From Cordilura impudica (Eukaryota > Arthropoda > Insecta > Diptera > Scathophagidae): a stretch of DNA of 64,000 bases. The translations under genes and the position numbers were made by a program. The stretch lies in the NCBI GenBank assembly GCA_963682025.1, contig OY821521.1:97338854-97402853 (forward strand), in the 5' to 3' direction. Shown here piece by piece: positions 1 to 10,655 of the stretch. Positions within the stretch are counted from its first letter, which is position 1. Each line of letters begins with the position of its first letter. The notes under the pieces were generated by a model. It worked only from the letters and a program-made list of their open reading frames with translations. It was not told the DNA's origin and made no database searches.

Positions 1-1151
1 AATATCCGTAGATTAAAATAATATCATTCCAGCACATCAATTTGGTTTCAGACGAAAACACAGCACCACTGAGAAGAGCTTTTGAAGAGAGAAAGTTCTG
101 CTCTGCACTTTTTATAGACATTTCGCAAGCCTTCGACCGAGTTTGGCACGAGGGACTCCTCTATAAAGTCAAACACTTGTTCCCCGATCACACATAAGCT
201 AATGGAGAGCTATATACATAATAGAAAATTCTCTATAAAAGAGAAAAACTTTGTGAGCCCTCCACAGGCAATTCATGTTGGTGTACCACAAGGTAGTATC
301 TTGGGCCCGCTTCTGTACATCCTTTACACATCAGACATGCCAACAAATGAAAATACACTTACGTCGAATTTTGAGGATGATACTGCAATTTTAAGCGTAC
401 ACGAAAACCCCTCAACAACATCTCTTCTTTTACAGAGCCATATTGAACAGCTGGAAGATTGGCTAAATACGTATAAGATTAAAGTAAATGAACAAAAGTG
501 TATCCACGTAACTTTTACCCTTAGAAGGGAGACTTGCCCTCAAATTCGAATTTGAAACCAGCCTATACCTCAACATTCCTCTGTTAAATATCTCGGACTA
601 CATCTTGATCGCCGGCTTACCTGGAAAAACCATATAAATAGATGCTAAATTAACACAAATAGAATTGAAATTAGTCCAATTCACATGGCTAATTGGTAGG
701 AACTAGAAATCAAGTCTCGATTGTAAGCTCTTGATTTATAACTCGATTTTCAAACCCATTTGGTGCTATGGTATTCAGTTAAGGGGAACAGCCTCAACTT
801 CAAACACGGAAAGAATACAAAAATGCCAAAACATGGTACGTGAGGAACTCACATTTGCACAGAGACTTAAATGTTTCTCTAGTTAAATGCAAAATCACTA
901 AATATAGTGCAAACTATTTGGAAAATCTAGTCTCACCCGAATCCTCTAGCGCGTAACTTAATCAACAATCGTATCCACCAACAAACAAAATTTTATCATT
1001 AGATTATGTATATAGAATAAATGAAATTTTGTCTGCCACTGGCTGGATTTAATTTTTAAGCTTTAGTTTTATGATTTGAATAACTCATTGTAAGTTCACA
1101 AACCTATGTGAAGATTCAATAAATAAAGATGAATTAAAAAAAAAAAAAAAT
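1..1151 (+). mobile_element. 3' part of a Jockey-type LINE, degenerate
   Basis: Reverse-transcriptase pieces are read in broken frames. A QFGFR..STTE motif lies near 40-75, a DISQAFDRVWH motif near 117-150, and an uninterrupted frame at 202-555 carries GVPQGSILGPLLY and then the polymerase box. The box reads FEDD at 370-381 where YADD is expected, so the copy is dead by sequence. The tail ends in AATAAATAAAG and about 14 A at 1138-1151, a typical LINE 3' end. The 5' part lies outside the window. Family assignment (Jockey/BS clade) rests on motif style only. Confidence 0.85.
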
Positions 1152-1159
1152 CTTATTCT

Positions 1160-2036
1160 ATACGGCTGTACATCTCCTACATAATTTATTTGCTCGCTTA
1201 AATAGCCTGGCGCATTACCATTTCTTGTTTTGTATAAACATTAAAGTATTTAATCCCAACCTTGGCATCTAACATTAAAACTATTGGCGTAAATCTGTTG
1301 CATCTTAGAATTATCCGCATTGCCTTATTCTGCAATTTTTTTAGTCTGTCCAGTTGTATAAATAATTGCCGAACCATATTCAAAGTATGGTCTTATCATA
1401 GTATTGTATATATTTATTGCTGTTATTATTGATACTTTATTTTTAATTCTTTTGAAACAACCAATTTTTTTTCGTTGAATTTTAGTTCTTTATCAATAAT
1501 GAAAATAAGGCATTTTATTTGTCTCACTTTTTCTATTATTTCACCGTTTATTATAAAGTTTACAGTGCTAGTCATATTTATTTCTATTATTTTCGTTTTC
1601 TGTTCATTTAGTTTTAGTTTATTAATTTTTAACCATATATTAATATTCTTTATATCCTGCGACATATTGTTTTGGCATTGGTTCTCGTTATCTCCTTCCG
1701 TGTATATAACAGCATCACCCGCATATAAAATAATTTCACAGTTTGTTAATATGTTGGGCATATCATTTATATATATACTAAATAATAATGCACCTAAATA
1801 TTGATCCCTGCGGAACACCATTTTCAAATGAAATAGATTTTATACTATTAACTTTTGTAATTTGTTTCCTATTTGTTAAATATGATTTAAACCATTTTAG
1901 CTCGGCGTACATATAAAGTTTCCTTAACATTATTTCCCTGTCTATGGACTCAAATGCCCAAAAAATTGCCATTATATTATGTTTTTTTCTATTTTCTTCC
2001 ACCGATTTATCACATAATTAACTGCGGTTTCACATG
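1160..2036 (-). pseudogene. LINE reverse-transcriptase remnant (different clade from the neighbour)
   Basis: Reading the minus strand from about 2036 down, frames at 1778-2002, 1426-1827 and 1198-1383 give FESIDREIMLRKLY, LTNRKQITKVN, NGVPQGSI, a damaged polymerase box YAGDAVIY (YADD expected), INIWLKINKLKLNEQKT, and a thumb piece with KNKAMRI. Several frameshifts separate the pieces. The thumb resembles the fragment at 14440-14745, so both may belong to one family. No poly(A) tail or target duplication was found. Opposed orientation to the LINE at 1-1151. Confidence 0.75.
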
Positions 2037-2577
2037 AAAATTGTCTTCTTTTCAAATGGTTTTAATGTATTTATCGTATTACAAATTTTTAAAATAAATT
2101 CGGAAACAAAACTTGCAATGCCAATTTGTGATTTAGAAAATCCACCGAAAAAGTCGAATTTTGAAAAATCATAATCTTCAATGGTTACATAATGAAGGTT
2201 TACTGAATTGGAAATAAATAAATTAATACTAAATGTGTATGATGAAACCATATTGCCATAAGAACCGACAATAAATTAAAACTTAAACAATAATATATAT
2301 GTATATTTTTCTCATTTAAGTTTAGAACTTGAAATATATTTCGAAAAAACTATTCTTCAGCGCCTGAGTTTTTTTTAAAACTGCCACTTATTTGTTCCAG
2401 CGTTTTGGGGATTTAAAATTGTGATTACGACTTATCAATTGTAGATTTACATAATTTGGAACTTACGAATATCAGCATAAACTCCTTATACCTACCACAG
2501 GATATACCGTTGTGGGTGTGAAAAATATAAACCAATTACATATTCTTTTGAACTTCATAGTTAATTTTCCAATTTAT
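2037..2577. other. AT-rich spacer, nothing recognised
   Basis: A 73-codon minus-strand frame at 2030-2251 has no recognisable motif. The rest is AT-rich sequence downstream of the host gene. AATAAA on the minus strand at 2573-2578 abuts that gene's stop codon and may be its poly(A) signal. Confidence 0.5.
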
Positions 2578-3308
2578 TTACACCAAATTTTCATCATCAG
2601 AATCTTGTAACATTTTTTGTTGCAATTCCAAAATTTCCGGTTTGGCAGATTGCATTTTGTTGCGATAAAGCGACATGGTTTCCATTAAACTAACTCGCTG
2701 TTCTATAACATCTTGAATGTTTTTACGCAAAGCTACATTTTCTTGAAGAACTTCGTCCAATTGCTTATTTTGAAATTTTAACTGAGCCTGTAAATAACGA
2801 AGACGGCTTTCTTTGAAGCGCATGCGTATGGGTCGAGTACGATCTAAGGGTGTTTTTGAATCCATGTTCCTTAGCAAAAAAAAAAACGAAAAATTAGTTT
2901 CAACTAAAACCATTTGTGAGCTTTACTGTCAAAATTCTTTAAATTTTTAATTTCTTACCATTTATGACCCTCGTACGATTTAAATTTCTCTTTACATATT
3001 TGAAGCGATATTAAAGCTTCTGATACATTACTCGATTTCCATGCGTTATTTAAAACATTTTTCATTTGTTCTTGCAAATTGTTTCTTACAAATTCTATAA
3101 ATTCATCTTGGCCTTTTACTACATTTTTTTCATGTTCTTCAAGAATTTTTGTAAATGGTTCCAAGTGGGTGGCCTTTATATTGCACCACATTGCGGAATA
3201 AAGTTGTTCATATTCTTGACGGACATTTTCTCCAAAATCTTTTAGTTTTTCATAAATTTCTTCAACATTTTCTCGAGATTTATGTTCAATTTTTTTCGTT
3301 TCAGACAT
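2578..3308 (-). CDS. Nnf1/PMF1-like kinetochore protein, two exons
   Basis: Exon 1 runs 3308 to 2959 from an ATG, and exon 2 runs 2869 to 2578. The 89-nt intron has a consensus donor (G|GTAAGA at 2958) and a pyrimidine-rich acceptor ending AG at 2870. Splicing joins the two frames exactly and gives 213 residues. The protein is charged and helical: an N-terminal half with LEPFTKILEEHEKNV, then a basic linker (DRTRPIRMRF), then a coiled coil around LQAQLKFQNKQLDEVLQENV. Size and layout match Nnf1/PMF1, a subunit of the Mis12 complex that links centromeric chromatin to the outer kinetochore. The match is by architecture and motif feel, not by search. The reading frames look intact, in contrast to everything around them. 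Another small coiled-coil protein is possible. Confidence 0.6.
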
Positions 3309-4440
3309 TCCTAAATAAAATTAATAGGAATTAGCGCGAATTGTTTATTTTTGAGCTTCGACGATGCCAACTATATGTTAGGCAGGGCTGTATTTTATAG
3401 TACTTAATTATAGAGTTGTATTTGAGAAAAATTCGCTTGGTTTCATTGTCGCCATTTGCAATTTTATTGAATTTGCTCGCGCATTTTCCTAGTTGTTTTT
3501 TCCGCCGTCTTGCATGTTTGTGGAAGCCGCATAAAAATCTATAATTCTTTGCTAAAAATTATTGCAAAGACATAATTATAAAATAAATAATTACATAAAA
3601 CCATTAAAAATATACAATATCGTAGAGTTCAGTGCAACTACAAGTTGAATATAAAACAAAACAGAATAACATTTATAAAAGCAAATAAGTTTAATTAAAA
3701 GTAGAACAAGTTATCAAAGGTGAGTGAGTACTAATTACTAATTACTCTTGTATAAAGAATAAGCAAAAATATAGTGACGCTCATAAAATGATACTGCAAA
3801 ATAATATTTTAAATTAAGACAATTGCTAAAATTATATTGGCATTTTTGTTCGTATTCTTTCCGTATTGTAGTTTTACATTTACATAAATTTTTTTAGTGA
3901 TAAAGAAAACGGTAATCTTTATGCTCTAGTGCTTTTTTCTTTTGTTAGTGTTTGTGCATATAAATGTGTATTGTAAGATTCCCGGGTTTCTTACTAATCA
4001 TTTCTTGTCACAATTTTATTTAATTTGCTTTTTTATTATAAAAAAACAGCACTTTTTCTAAGAAGGTGGTTATTTGTAATTCTATTACAATGTTCCAAAT
4101 TTTATCTTGCTTAACTTTTTGTCTGTATTGTATTTTTCTCTGATGTGCATAATTTTTACGCATGCGCCAGTAAATGAGTTCCAGTATTGCATTTTTTTTT
4201 ATTTGGAAAAATGTAACCACATTTTTAATATTTATTTCTTTTTGCTGGTTTTTAAACTAGAGCCCAAGTGCGTTAACCTCTTTAACAAAAAATCTCATAA
4301 TTAATTATTGTGTGTATTCCAATTAACATATTTTGATCTCAATTAAATTTCTAAAACTAGTTTCAATTCAATAATATGCATATAAACTAACCCATAGGCG
4401 ACAAATTAATTTCTTTCAAAATTGTTTAAAACATATTTGC
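3309..4440. promoter_or_regulatory. Possible divergent promoter and plus-strand 5' untranslated exon
   Basis: The GC content rises locally around 3440-3530, just upstream of the minus-strand gene, and a perfect splice donor (AAAG|GTGAGT) sits at 3720 on the plus strand. This is what a non-coding first exon of a divergent gene would look like, with its coding exons beyond a long intron. No plus-strand coding exon was found in the window. From 3740 to 4440 I see only AT-rich sequence with short frames on both strands and no motif. Confidence 0.3.
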
Positions 4441-5290
4441 AATGACGGGAAAGAGGTCAGTTTATGGGGCATATCCGAAAATAAAGTATGTGTTCCCAAA
4501 AACAATTTCGCGTAAGGATGTGGTATGTTATTTATACCACCGCGGTTATGTGATTGCTTTATTTATGGAAGTCTTTAAAGCAGGATTTCGTTTTGCTTAA
4601 GCAAAGTGGAACATCGCAAGTAGAGCACATCCACAGAGTTCTTCCCTGGTGTCCCGTCTTGCTACAGTGCGCACATCTTCGTAATGTGGTTATTACTGGT
4701 TGTTATAATTTTATTAAAAATATCAAAATTGTCATGGGATGCCATGTTTTTATTTTTAATAACTTCTGTATGACCTTTTTCGTGCCAGTAAATGATGTCT
4801 GTTGAATTTTACTTACCCCAATTTGGTGGGGTGAATATCACGCGGCTGCTTAATTTAGATATAGGAATGTCGTCGTCGATAACAAACTGTTCATACGATT
4901 TATAAACTCTGCTACATCCCGGCTTTTCACATTCATCAATGTATTCATTTTCAACGATGTGATCAAAAGGTTCCTGGATTTGGTTCTGATCATCGAGGTC
5001 CTCAACGTCAACGACAATTGAATCAGCGTCTGATAGTATCTCTTCAAAAACAACTTCATCCTCGATAGTTTCCAATATCACTGTCTTTTAGTTTGTTTTT
5101 AGCCATGGATATAATGCGCAGTGGTATTATATTTATACCACCAAATTTAAACCTTCACTACTTCAACGTTTTTATTTATTTTTTGTGTTACTACATAGTT
5201 TCAAGCACGTTTTTCACTATCTTATTTATCAAAAATTATAGAAGTACGAAGTCTAACGTAGGTGTTTTTAAGAAATTTACCAAATAACGG
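4440..5290 (-). pseudogene. Internally deleted piggyBac-type transposon
   Basis: On the minus strand an acidic N-terminal segment (5106 to about 4815, with EEILSDADSIVVDVEDLDD and DDDIPISKL) is followed directly by the C-terminal cysteine-rich zinc-binding domain (about 4690 to the stop at 4559). That domain has CAHC, CSTC, PLC and a terminal CFKDFH, the signature of piggyBac transposases. The catalytic DDD core is missing. The ATG at 5106 is one frameshift away from the main frame. Near-palindromes of the form GGTAT..ATACC lie at about 4523-4541 and 5122-5141, close to each end. No clear TTAA-flanked terminal repeats were found, so the limits are approximate. Confidence 0.75.
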
Positions 5291-5334
5291 AAAACACTTT
5301 TGACACTTGACTGATGGCACTCAAGTTTAGTTAA

Positions 5335-5954
5335 AACAAGTGAGAAAATTGTAGTCGGTCTAGACCGACTATACGATACCCTATACTATGGACCGATCCG
5401 GACCATATTTGGTAAAGTCACTTATGTTTTGAAAAAATATATACAAACCAAATTTGAGAAAAAAACTGCAATATTTTTGTTTTTTTTTAATAGATTTAAG
5501 TGAAAATCCGGAAGCAGCTTTATATGGGGTTTATTTTAGGACAAATAATAAATAGATGTAACAAACACACACAAACCAATTTGAACGAGATCTATATGAT
5601 AGTTTGGATCTTATGGCAATTAAAATCGATTTCATAGCAGTCATTTGTATGGGGAATAGTTCTGAACATGGACCGAATTTCACCAATTTCAATAGCGTTC
5701 ATCCTATGGCCGATAAAAACGCATATAGCAAATTTCATTAAAATATATTCATATTTGCGACCTGTAGTTTGATTACAAGGTTTACATGGACACACAGACG
5801 GACAGACGGACGGACGGACATCGCTAAATCGACTCAGAAAGTGATTCGGAGACGATCGGTATAATAAAAGATGGGTCTAGGTCAAATATTTTTGGTAGTT
5901 ACAAACAGCAGCACAAAGTCATTATACCCAAACCATATAGTGGTATAGGGTATA
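5335..5954 (+). repeat. DINE-like repeat family A, copy 1
   Basis: Starts with AACAAGTGAGAAAATT, then the 18-bp palindrome AGTCGGTCTAGACCGACT, then ATACCCTATAC. The interior carries a GACGGACG microsatellite near 5797-5820, and the copy ends GGTATAGGGTATAAAAA. Shorter than other copies because of an internal deletion. The design (subterminal inverted ATACCCTA motifs plus a GTCY tract) recalls Drosophila DINE-1/INE-1 non-autonomous Helitron-like elements. Confidence 0.8.
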
Positions 5955-5992
5955 AAAAACCAATATTTATCTATTTCAAATGCTTGATATAT

Positions 5993-6773
5993 TTATACCC
6001 TATACCACTATGTGGTTTGGGTATAATGACTTTGTGCTGCTGTTTGTAACAACCAAAAATATTTGACCCAGACCCATCTTTAATTATACCGATCGAATCA
6101 GAATCACTTTTTGAGTTGATTTAACAATGTCCGTCCGTCCGTCCGTCCGTCTGTGTGTCCATGTAAACCTTGTAATCAAACTGCAGGTCGCAAATATGAA
6201 TATATTTTGATGAAATTTGGTATATAAGCTTTTATCGGCCATGGGATGAACGCTATTGAAATTGGTGAAATTCGGTCCATGTTCAGACCTAGCCCCCATA
6301 CAAATTACCCCTATGAAATCGACATAAATTGCCATAAGATCCAAATTGTCATATAGATCTTACTCAAATTGGGTTTGTATGCGTTCATTACATCCATTAA
6401 TGAGTAGTCCAAAAATGATCCCTTTGGTCTCATATAGAGCTGCTTCCCGATATTAACTTAAATCTATTAAAAAACAAAAATATTGCACTGATTCTTCTCA
6501 AATTTTGTTTGTATATGTTTTTGCAAAATACAAGAGACGTTACCAACCATGGTCAGGATCGGTCCATTTTTGGACCTAGTCCCCATATAGATATAGCATC
6601 CGATATGAACTTTTTCATATCTGCAGCCAAAAAAATTAATAAAAATCCCACTCAAATTTGGTTTTTGCTTATTTTCTATGTCCAGTTAGTTGGGCCTAAG
6701 AGATAGGGTTTCCAAACGCATGGAATAGGGTATCGTATAGTCGGTCTAGACCGACTATAATTTTTTTACTTGT
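5993..6773 (-). repeat. DINE-like repeat family A, copy 2 (inverted relative to copy 1)
   Basis: Same family in the opposite orientation. It opens with TTTATACCCTATACCACTA at 5993, has a CCGTCCGT tract at 6130-6150, and closes with the 18-bp palindrome near 6738-6757 and TTACTTGTTT at 6773. Short frames inside it (for example 6509-6706) recur in other copies through shared ancestry and are not genes. Confidence 0.85.
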
Positions 6774-7721
6774 TTTTTTTTTGTTAAATATAAGCTTAAC
6801 TCTACATATAAAAGTGGTATTTAGAATCTACCATTGAACACAAAATGTAGAAAAATAAATTAGATAAGTTGTATACTTTTCATACCACCACGCCGGAATG
6901 AGTTCAGCAGTTTTAGGACAGATCTCCTAACTACAGTTTAAGATTAACTACACGGAGACGATATGGCAGAGATAATTTAAATGAAATTTAGATTTTTACA
7001 GAGCATTCGGAAAAATGTATACAGCACAAAAATATAATATTTTTGTATTTAAGCGGTTACAAATTAGTATTTTGCTACGGAACTCAATTGGATTTGAATT
7101 GCTTTTTGGTCCTTTCTTTGAATCAAATTAAATAATAAAAATATATTTTATTCTACAAGACTTGAAATTGATATGGAAATGTTACTGTTGAGAAAAATAA
7201 ATTTTGAAAAAAGCTCAATTTGTTCGATTTACTCTATTTAAATTGTACAGTTCACTAATGCCGGCCATACACTACACAAGTAAATTGCTTAAGTCTAGCA
7301 CTGTACAGTGCGTTTATGTAATGCATGGGGTTGTTTGTGCTATTTGTGCAGCTGAAATGAGAAAAAATCAAAAAGATTTTGATATTGTAAAAAAATAAAA
7401 CGATTTTTATATTTGCTCAAGTTTCTAGTGCCAAACTTGACCATGAGTTGGAGTAAAATGCAGAAGGATGCTGACTATAAACAAGTCTTAATGTTCGAAA
7501 GTTGCTACTTCATATTATTCATATTTCCCATATTATCACATCAAAATTGTAACATAAATAAAACGCAATAACTTTTAATCGAAATAAACGAACGCTATTG
7601 GTATTTCAAACTTTTCTAAATTGAACGAGAAAATATTAAAATAACGTCTTTGAATGAAACATTTTTTTTTCAGAAAAACATAGACACTATTTTAAAAATT
7701 ATTATTTATATAGAAGTGACA
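6774..7721. other. AT-rich spacer, nothing recognised
   Basis: Short frames only, such as 7204-7398, with no motif. A patch near 7258-7350 is less AT-rich, but I could not assign it. Confidence 0.5.
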
Positions 7722-7953
7722 GGGGCCAAATCACCGCATTCGATATCGAGTAAAATCAATCGAACTTCCATATTTTGATTATTTATTTGAAGAAGACTGA
7801 CAAACGCTCGACCACGATTCGCTTTTCTTCTTAACCAGAGGCCAAAATTCTTCAACTGTGAGAAAGAAAAATTATTCTTAACATTTTATTTTGGGAAATA
7901 AAAAAATGATTTCGATCGAAAAATTTCTATAACGAATTCGGTGACTTGGCCCC
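7722..7953. mobile_element. MITE with 21-bp terminal inverted repeats
   Basis: The left end GGGGCCAAATCACCGCATTCG (7722-7742) is the inverse complement, at 19 of 21 bases, of the right end at 7933-7953. The 232-bp body has no coding potential. No convincing target duplication was seen, so the superfamily is unknown. Its right end abuts the first recognisable codons of the LINE endonuclease at 7954. Confidence 0.75.
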
Positions 7954-9575
7954 AGATGCAAGAGGAGGAGGAGTAGCTCTGTTAATTCATAAATCTGTCG
8001 CACATAAAAACCTCTTTATGTCAAACACCTCATCAATCGAAAACATCTCAATTGGTTATTATAAATAATAGACCTATTGCTGTATCTCCGTTATATTCAC
8101 AAAGATATACCCATAACTTCTGTGCTGATATCTTGAACCTAACACCTTCCACCAAAGAATATATAGTTTTTGGTGACCTAAATGCCAAACATTGTTCTTA
8201 GAATTGCCGTTCAAATAATACTGCACCAATCGCACTCAACAACCTACAGCAATCAAGCAATTTTTTCATTCACTATCCTAATAGTCCAACCCTATTCCCC
8301 ATCAACACAATCGTGAAGCATCCACAGTCGATATTATTTTAAGCAATTCCGCTTTAAATATAAGCGCAAAAACAATGTATTACGAAATACCATCGCCCCA
8401 TTATATGTACACTTAAAAGATCAATGGCCTTGTAGGTTGACCTTTATTATGATTATAGTGCAACCAACTGGAACATTTATATGAATTTTTTAGACAAAAA
8501 TTTATTAATGTAGTTTTCGAAGCAAGGGATGTGTCTGCACCTAAAATAACTCAACAAAATAATTACACATTACCAGAAAGTACTGTGAAATATATTAAAC
8601 TAAGAAGAAGCTTTAAAAGAAAAAGCCAACGATCTTCAAATATAGCCGAGCAAACTTTTTATAATCAATGTACTAAGTTTCTAAGTAACATGATTGATAG
8701 AAGTATTTATTCGGAACGCAATAAGAAATGTTGTCAATTATTATCCAATTTAAAACCAGTCATTTTGGAAAATAAGCAGGAACTTGCGAGGAAAAGGAAA
8801 AAATCAAATCTCTCACTTTAAAATTGGAAATACAAAAATAACATCCGATAAGGACAAGGCTGAAATCCTGGCAAATACATTTGTCCAAGCAAATAACCTC
8901 ACTTCGAACTACAACCACTCAGCGGATACATTAATAAATACAACAGTAAATAATTTTAAGAACGAAAATCCTAGTTCTGAATCAGCAATTTATACATCTC
9001 TTGAAGAAGTAATGAATATTGTCTCATCAATAAAACCCTCAAAATCCCCTGGTTTTGACAATGTTCCCAACCTGCTCTTAAAGAAACTACCACTCAAAGC
9101 TCTAAAATTGCTGGTTATATTATATAACAGCTGCATCAAACTCAACTATTTCCCAAACCATTTCAAGAATGCTAAGGTAATAGCTATCAGAGCTGTAAAC
9201 GATTGCAATCGATTTAATTGCAATCACATGATTTCTCGTTAATGATTGCTAATTTTTTGATTACATTCCAAATCCTAAATTGATTTCATGATTTCAATAC
9301 GACAAAAATGATTGAATCAATTTTTTGAAATTAATTCATATATTAATTGATTGCAATCAAATTTGATTGCCATCAAAATTAAATCAGAATCAAAATCAAA
9401 ATCTTCGTTCTCTTCAAATAAAACTCCTTCTTCTAGAAACAAAGATGACTCTGATAATTTTGAATTACCAACAACGTAAATTTTTGTTTGAAGTTTAAAG
9501 TTTTGTAAAATTGGTAAACATAATTTTTAATTGCAATCAGTTTTGTGTCAAATTGCTAATAACAATTGTTCATAT

Positions 9576-10153
9576 CAAGGTTTATGTATACAAGGTTACG
9601 CCATCCCAGCCCCCATCCCTTTTCTGCTTTTTTGACGTCTTACTCGTATGACGTCACGCAAAGTTTGTTCCTATTGGCTAAAAATTTCGAGCTTACAGCT
9701 GATAATTTTTGTGTAAACATAACAGTGGGACAATTTACTATTTTTACCATCAATTTATTTATTAGTGAAAAACGAAACACTGCACACTTCATTTTTATTA
9801 CTTTGATTTTTTTTCTCGCTTATTTTCGTCACACTTCTATTGATTAACAACACAAAATAAATGTTTCACGATCAAAATGTTACTTTTACACATTTGTATG
9901 TATTTTTTTTTGGTTTTCACACATTTGCCCACTGCACACTTGTTATTTTCGTTTTGCTTTGTTATATTTCTTCAATTGCAGGGGCGCCAACTCGCTGAAA
10001 AACACACATATTTTCATATGAAATCTTAACTATCTAAACTAATAGTAGGCAGACATAGAGTTGGCAGCCCAGTTCTTTTAGACGTCTGACTCGTACTACG
10101 TCATCTAACGGGAAATTTTGCTGATGGCGTAACCTGTGAATTTATTAAACTTG
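9576..10153. mobile_element. Second TIR element nested in the hAT-like element
   Basis: The target GTTCATAT is duplicated at 9568-9575 and 10154-10161. The ends are imperfect inverted repeats of about 30 bp that share GGTTACGCCATC (left near 9594-9605, right near 10123-10134). Subterminal GACGTCTKACTCGTA.. motifs near 9635 and 10081 also match. The 578-bp body has no recognisable gene. The 8-bp duplication fits the hAT or P superfamilies, and the CAAG terminus does not decide between them. Confidence 0.8.
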
Positions 10154-10532
10154 GTTCATATTAAACTGTTCATTGTTAAAACTGAAAAAAGAAATTGTGA
10201 TCAGAATGTCAGAAATTTTTGATGATTTTTCGTCTGATGATTATGAAAAAGATCCGAGTTATGGAGCAGAAAGTTTTTCAGACGAAAAACCAACAACAAG
10301 TAAAAGAAGAAAGATTGAGTTGAAGCCTTCGTGCTCTTCGAATGACACTCCTTCTAAAAATGAAGCTGACTCTGATAATTCGGATTTACCAACAATGTCA
10401 ATTTTGTTTACAAAGTTTTTTAAAATTGTTAAAAAGGTGTGTACCAAAATTTTGTTGCTTGCAAAATTTATTTGTATTATTTATACAATTATTTATACAA
10501 AAATGCTCAAAGTAATGAGTTAAATATAAGTG

Positions 10533-10655
10533 GAGGTTTTTACTAGAATCTGTTGTTTTATACTAAAACTTAGTGGTTGTCACTAAAATCTGGTGGTTTC
10601 CACCAAAAATTTGAGGTTTCCACCATATTCTAGTGGAAACCGCTAGATTCTAGAT
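10533..10655 (+). repeat. Cluster of short imperfect GTGGTTTCCAC hairpin repeats
   Basis: About five units of roughly 22 nt, each built on GTGG(T)TTTCCACYAAAATCT, run through the 3' half of the hAT-like element. Adjacent units are partly self-complementary (GTGGTTTCCAC and GTGGAAACCGC), so the transcript could form a row of small hairpins. Confidence 0.6.

Noticed and set aside
4554..4805. 83-codon plus-strand frame
   Set aside because: It is antisense to the piggyBac cysteine-rich domain.
4817..4822. GGTAAGT splice donor after the piggyBac N-terminal segment
   Set aside because: The match is good, but the following sequence lacks the catalytic core, so an internal deletion explains the junction at least as well as an intron.
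6509..6706. Conserved-looking frame (QNTRDVTNHGQDRSIFGPSPHIDI) that recurs at 12103-12321, 24573-24920 and 40614-40799
   Set aside because: All lie in family A repeats and resemble each other through shared DNA; the frame is broken differently in each copy and has no start or motif.
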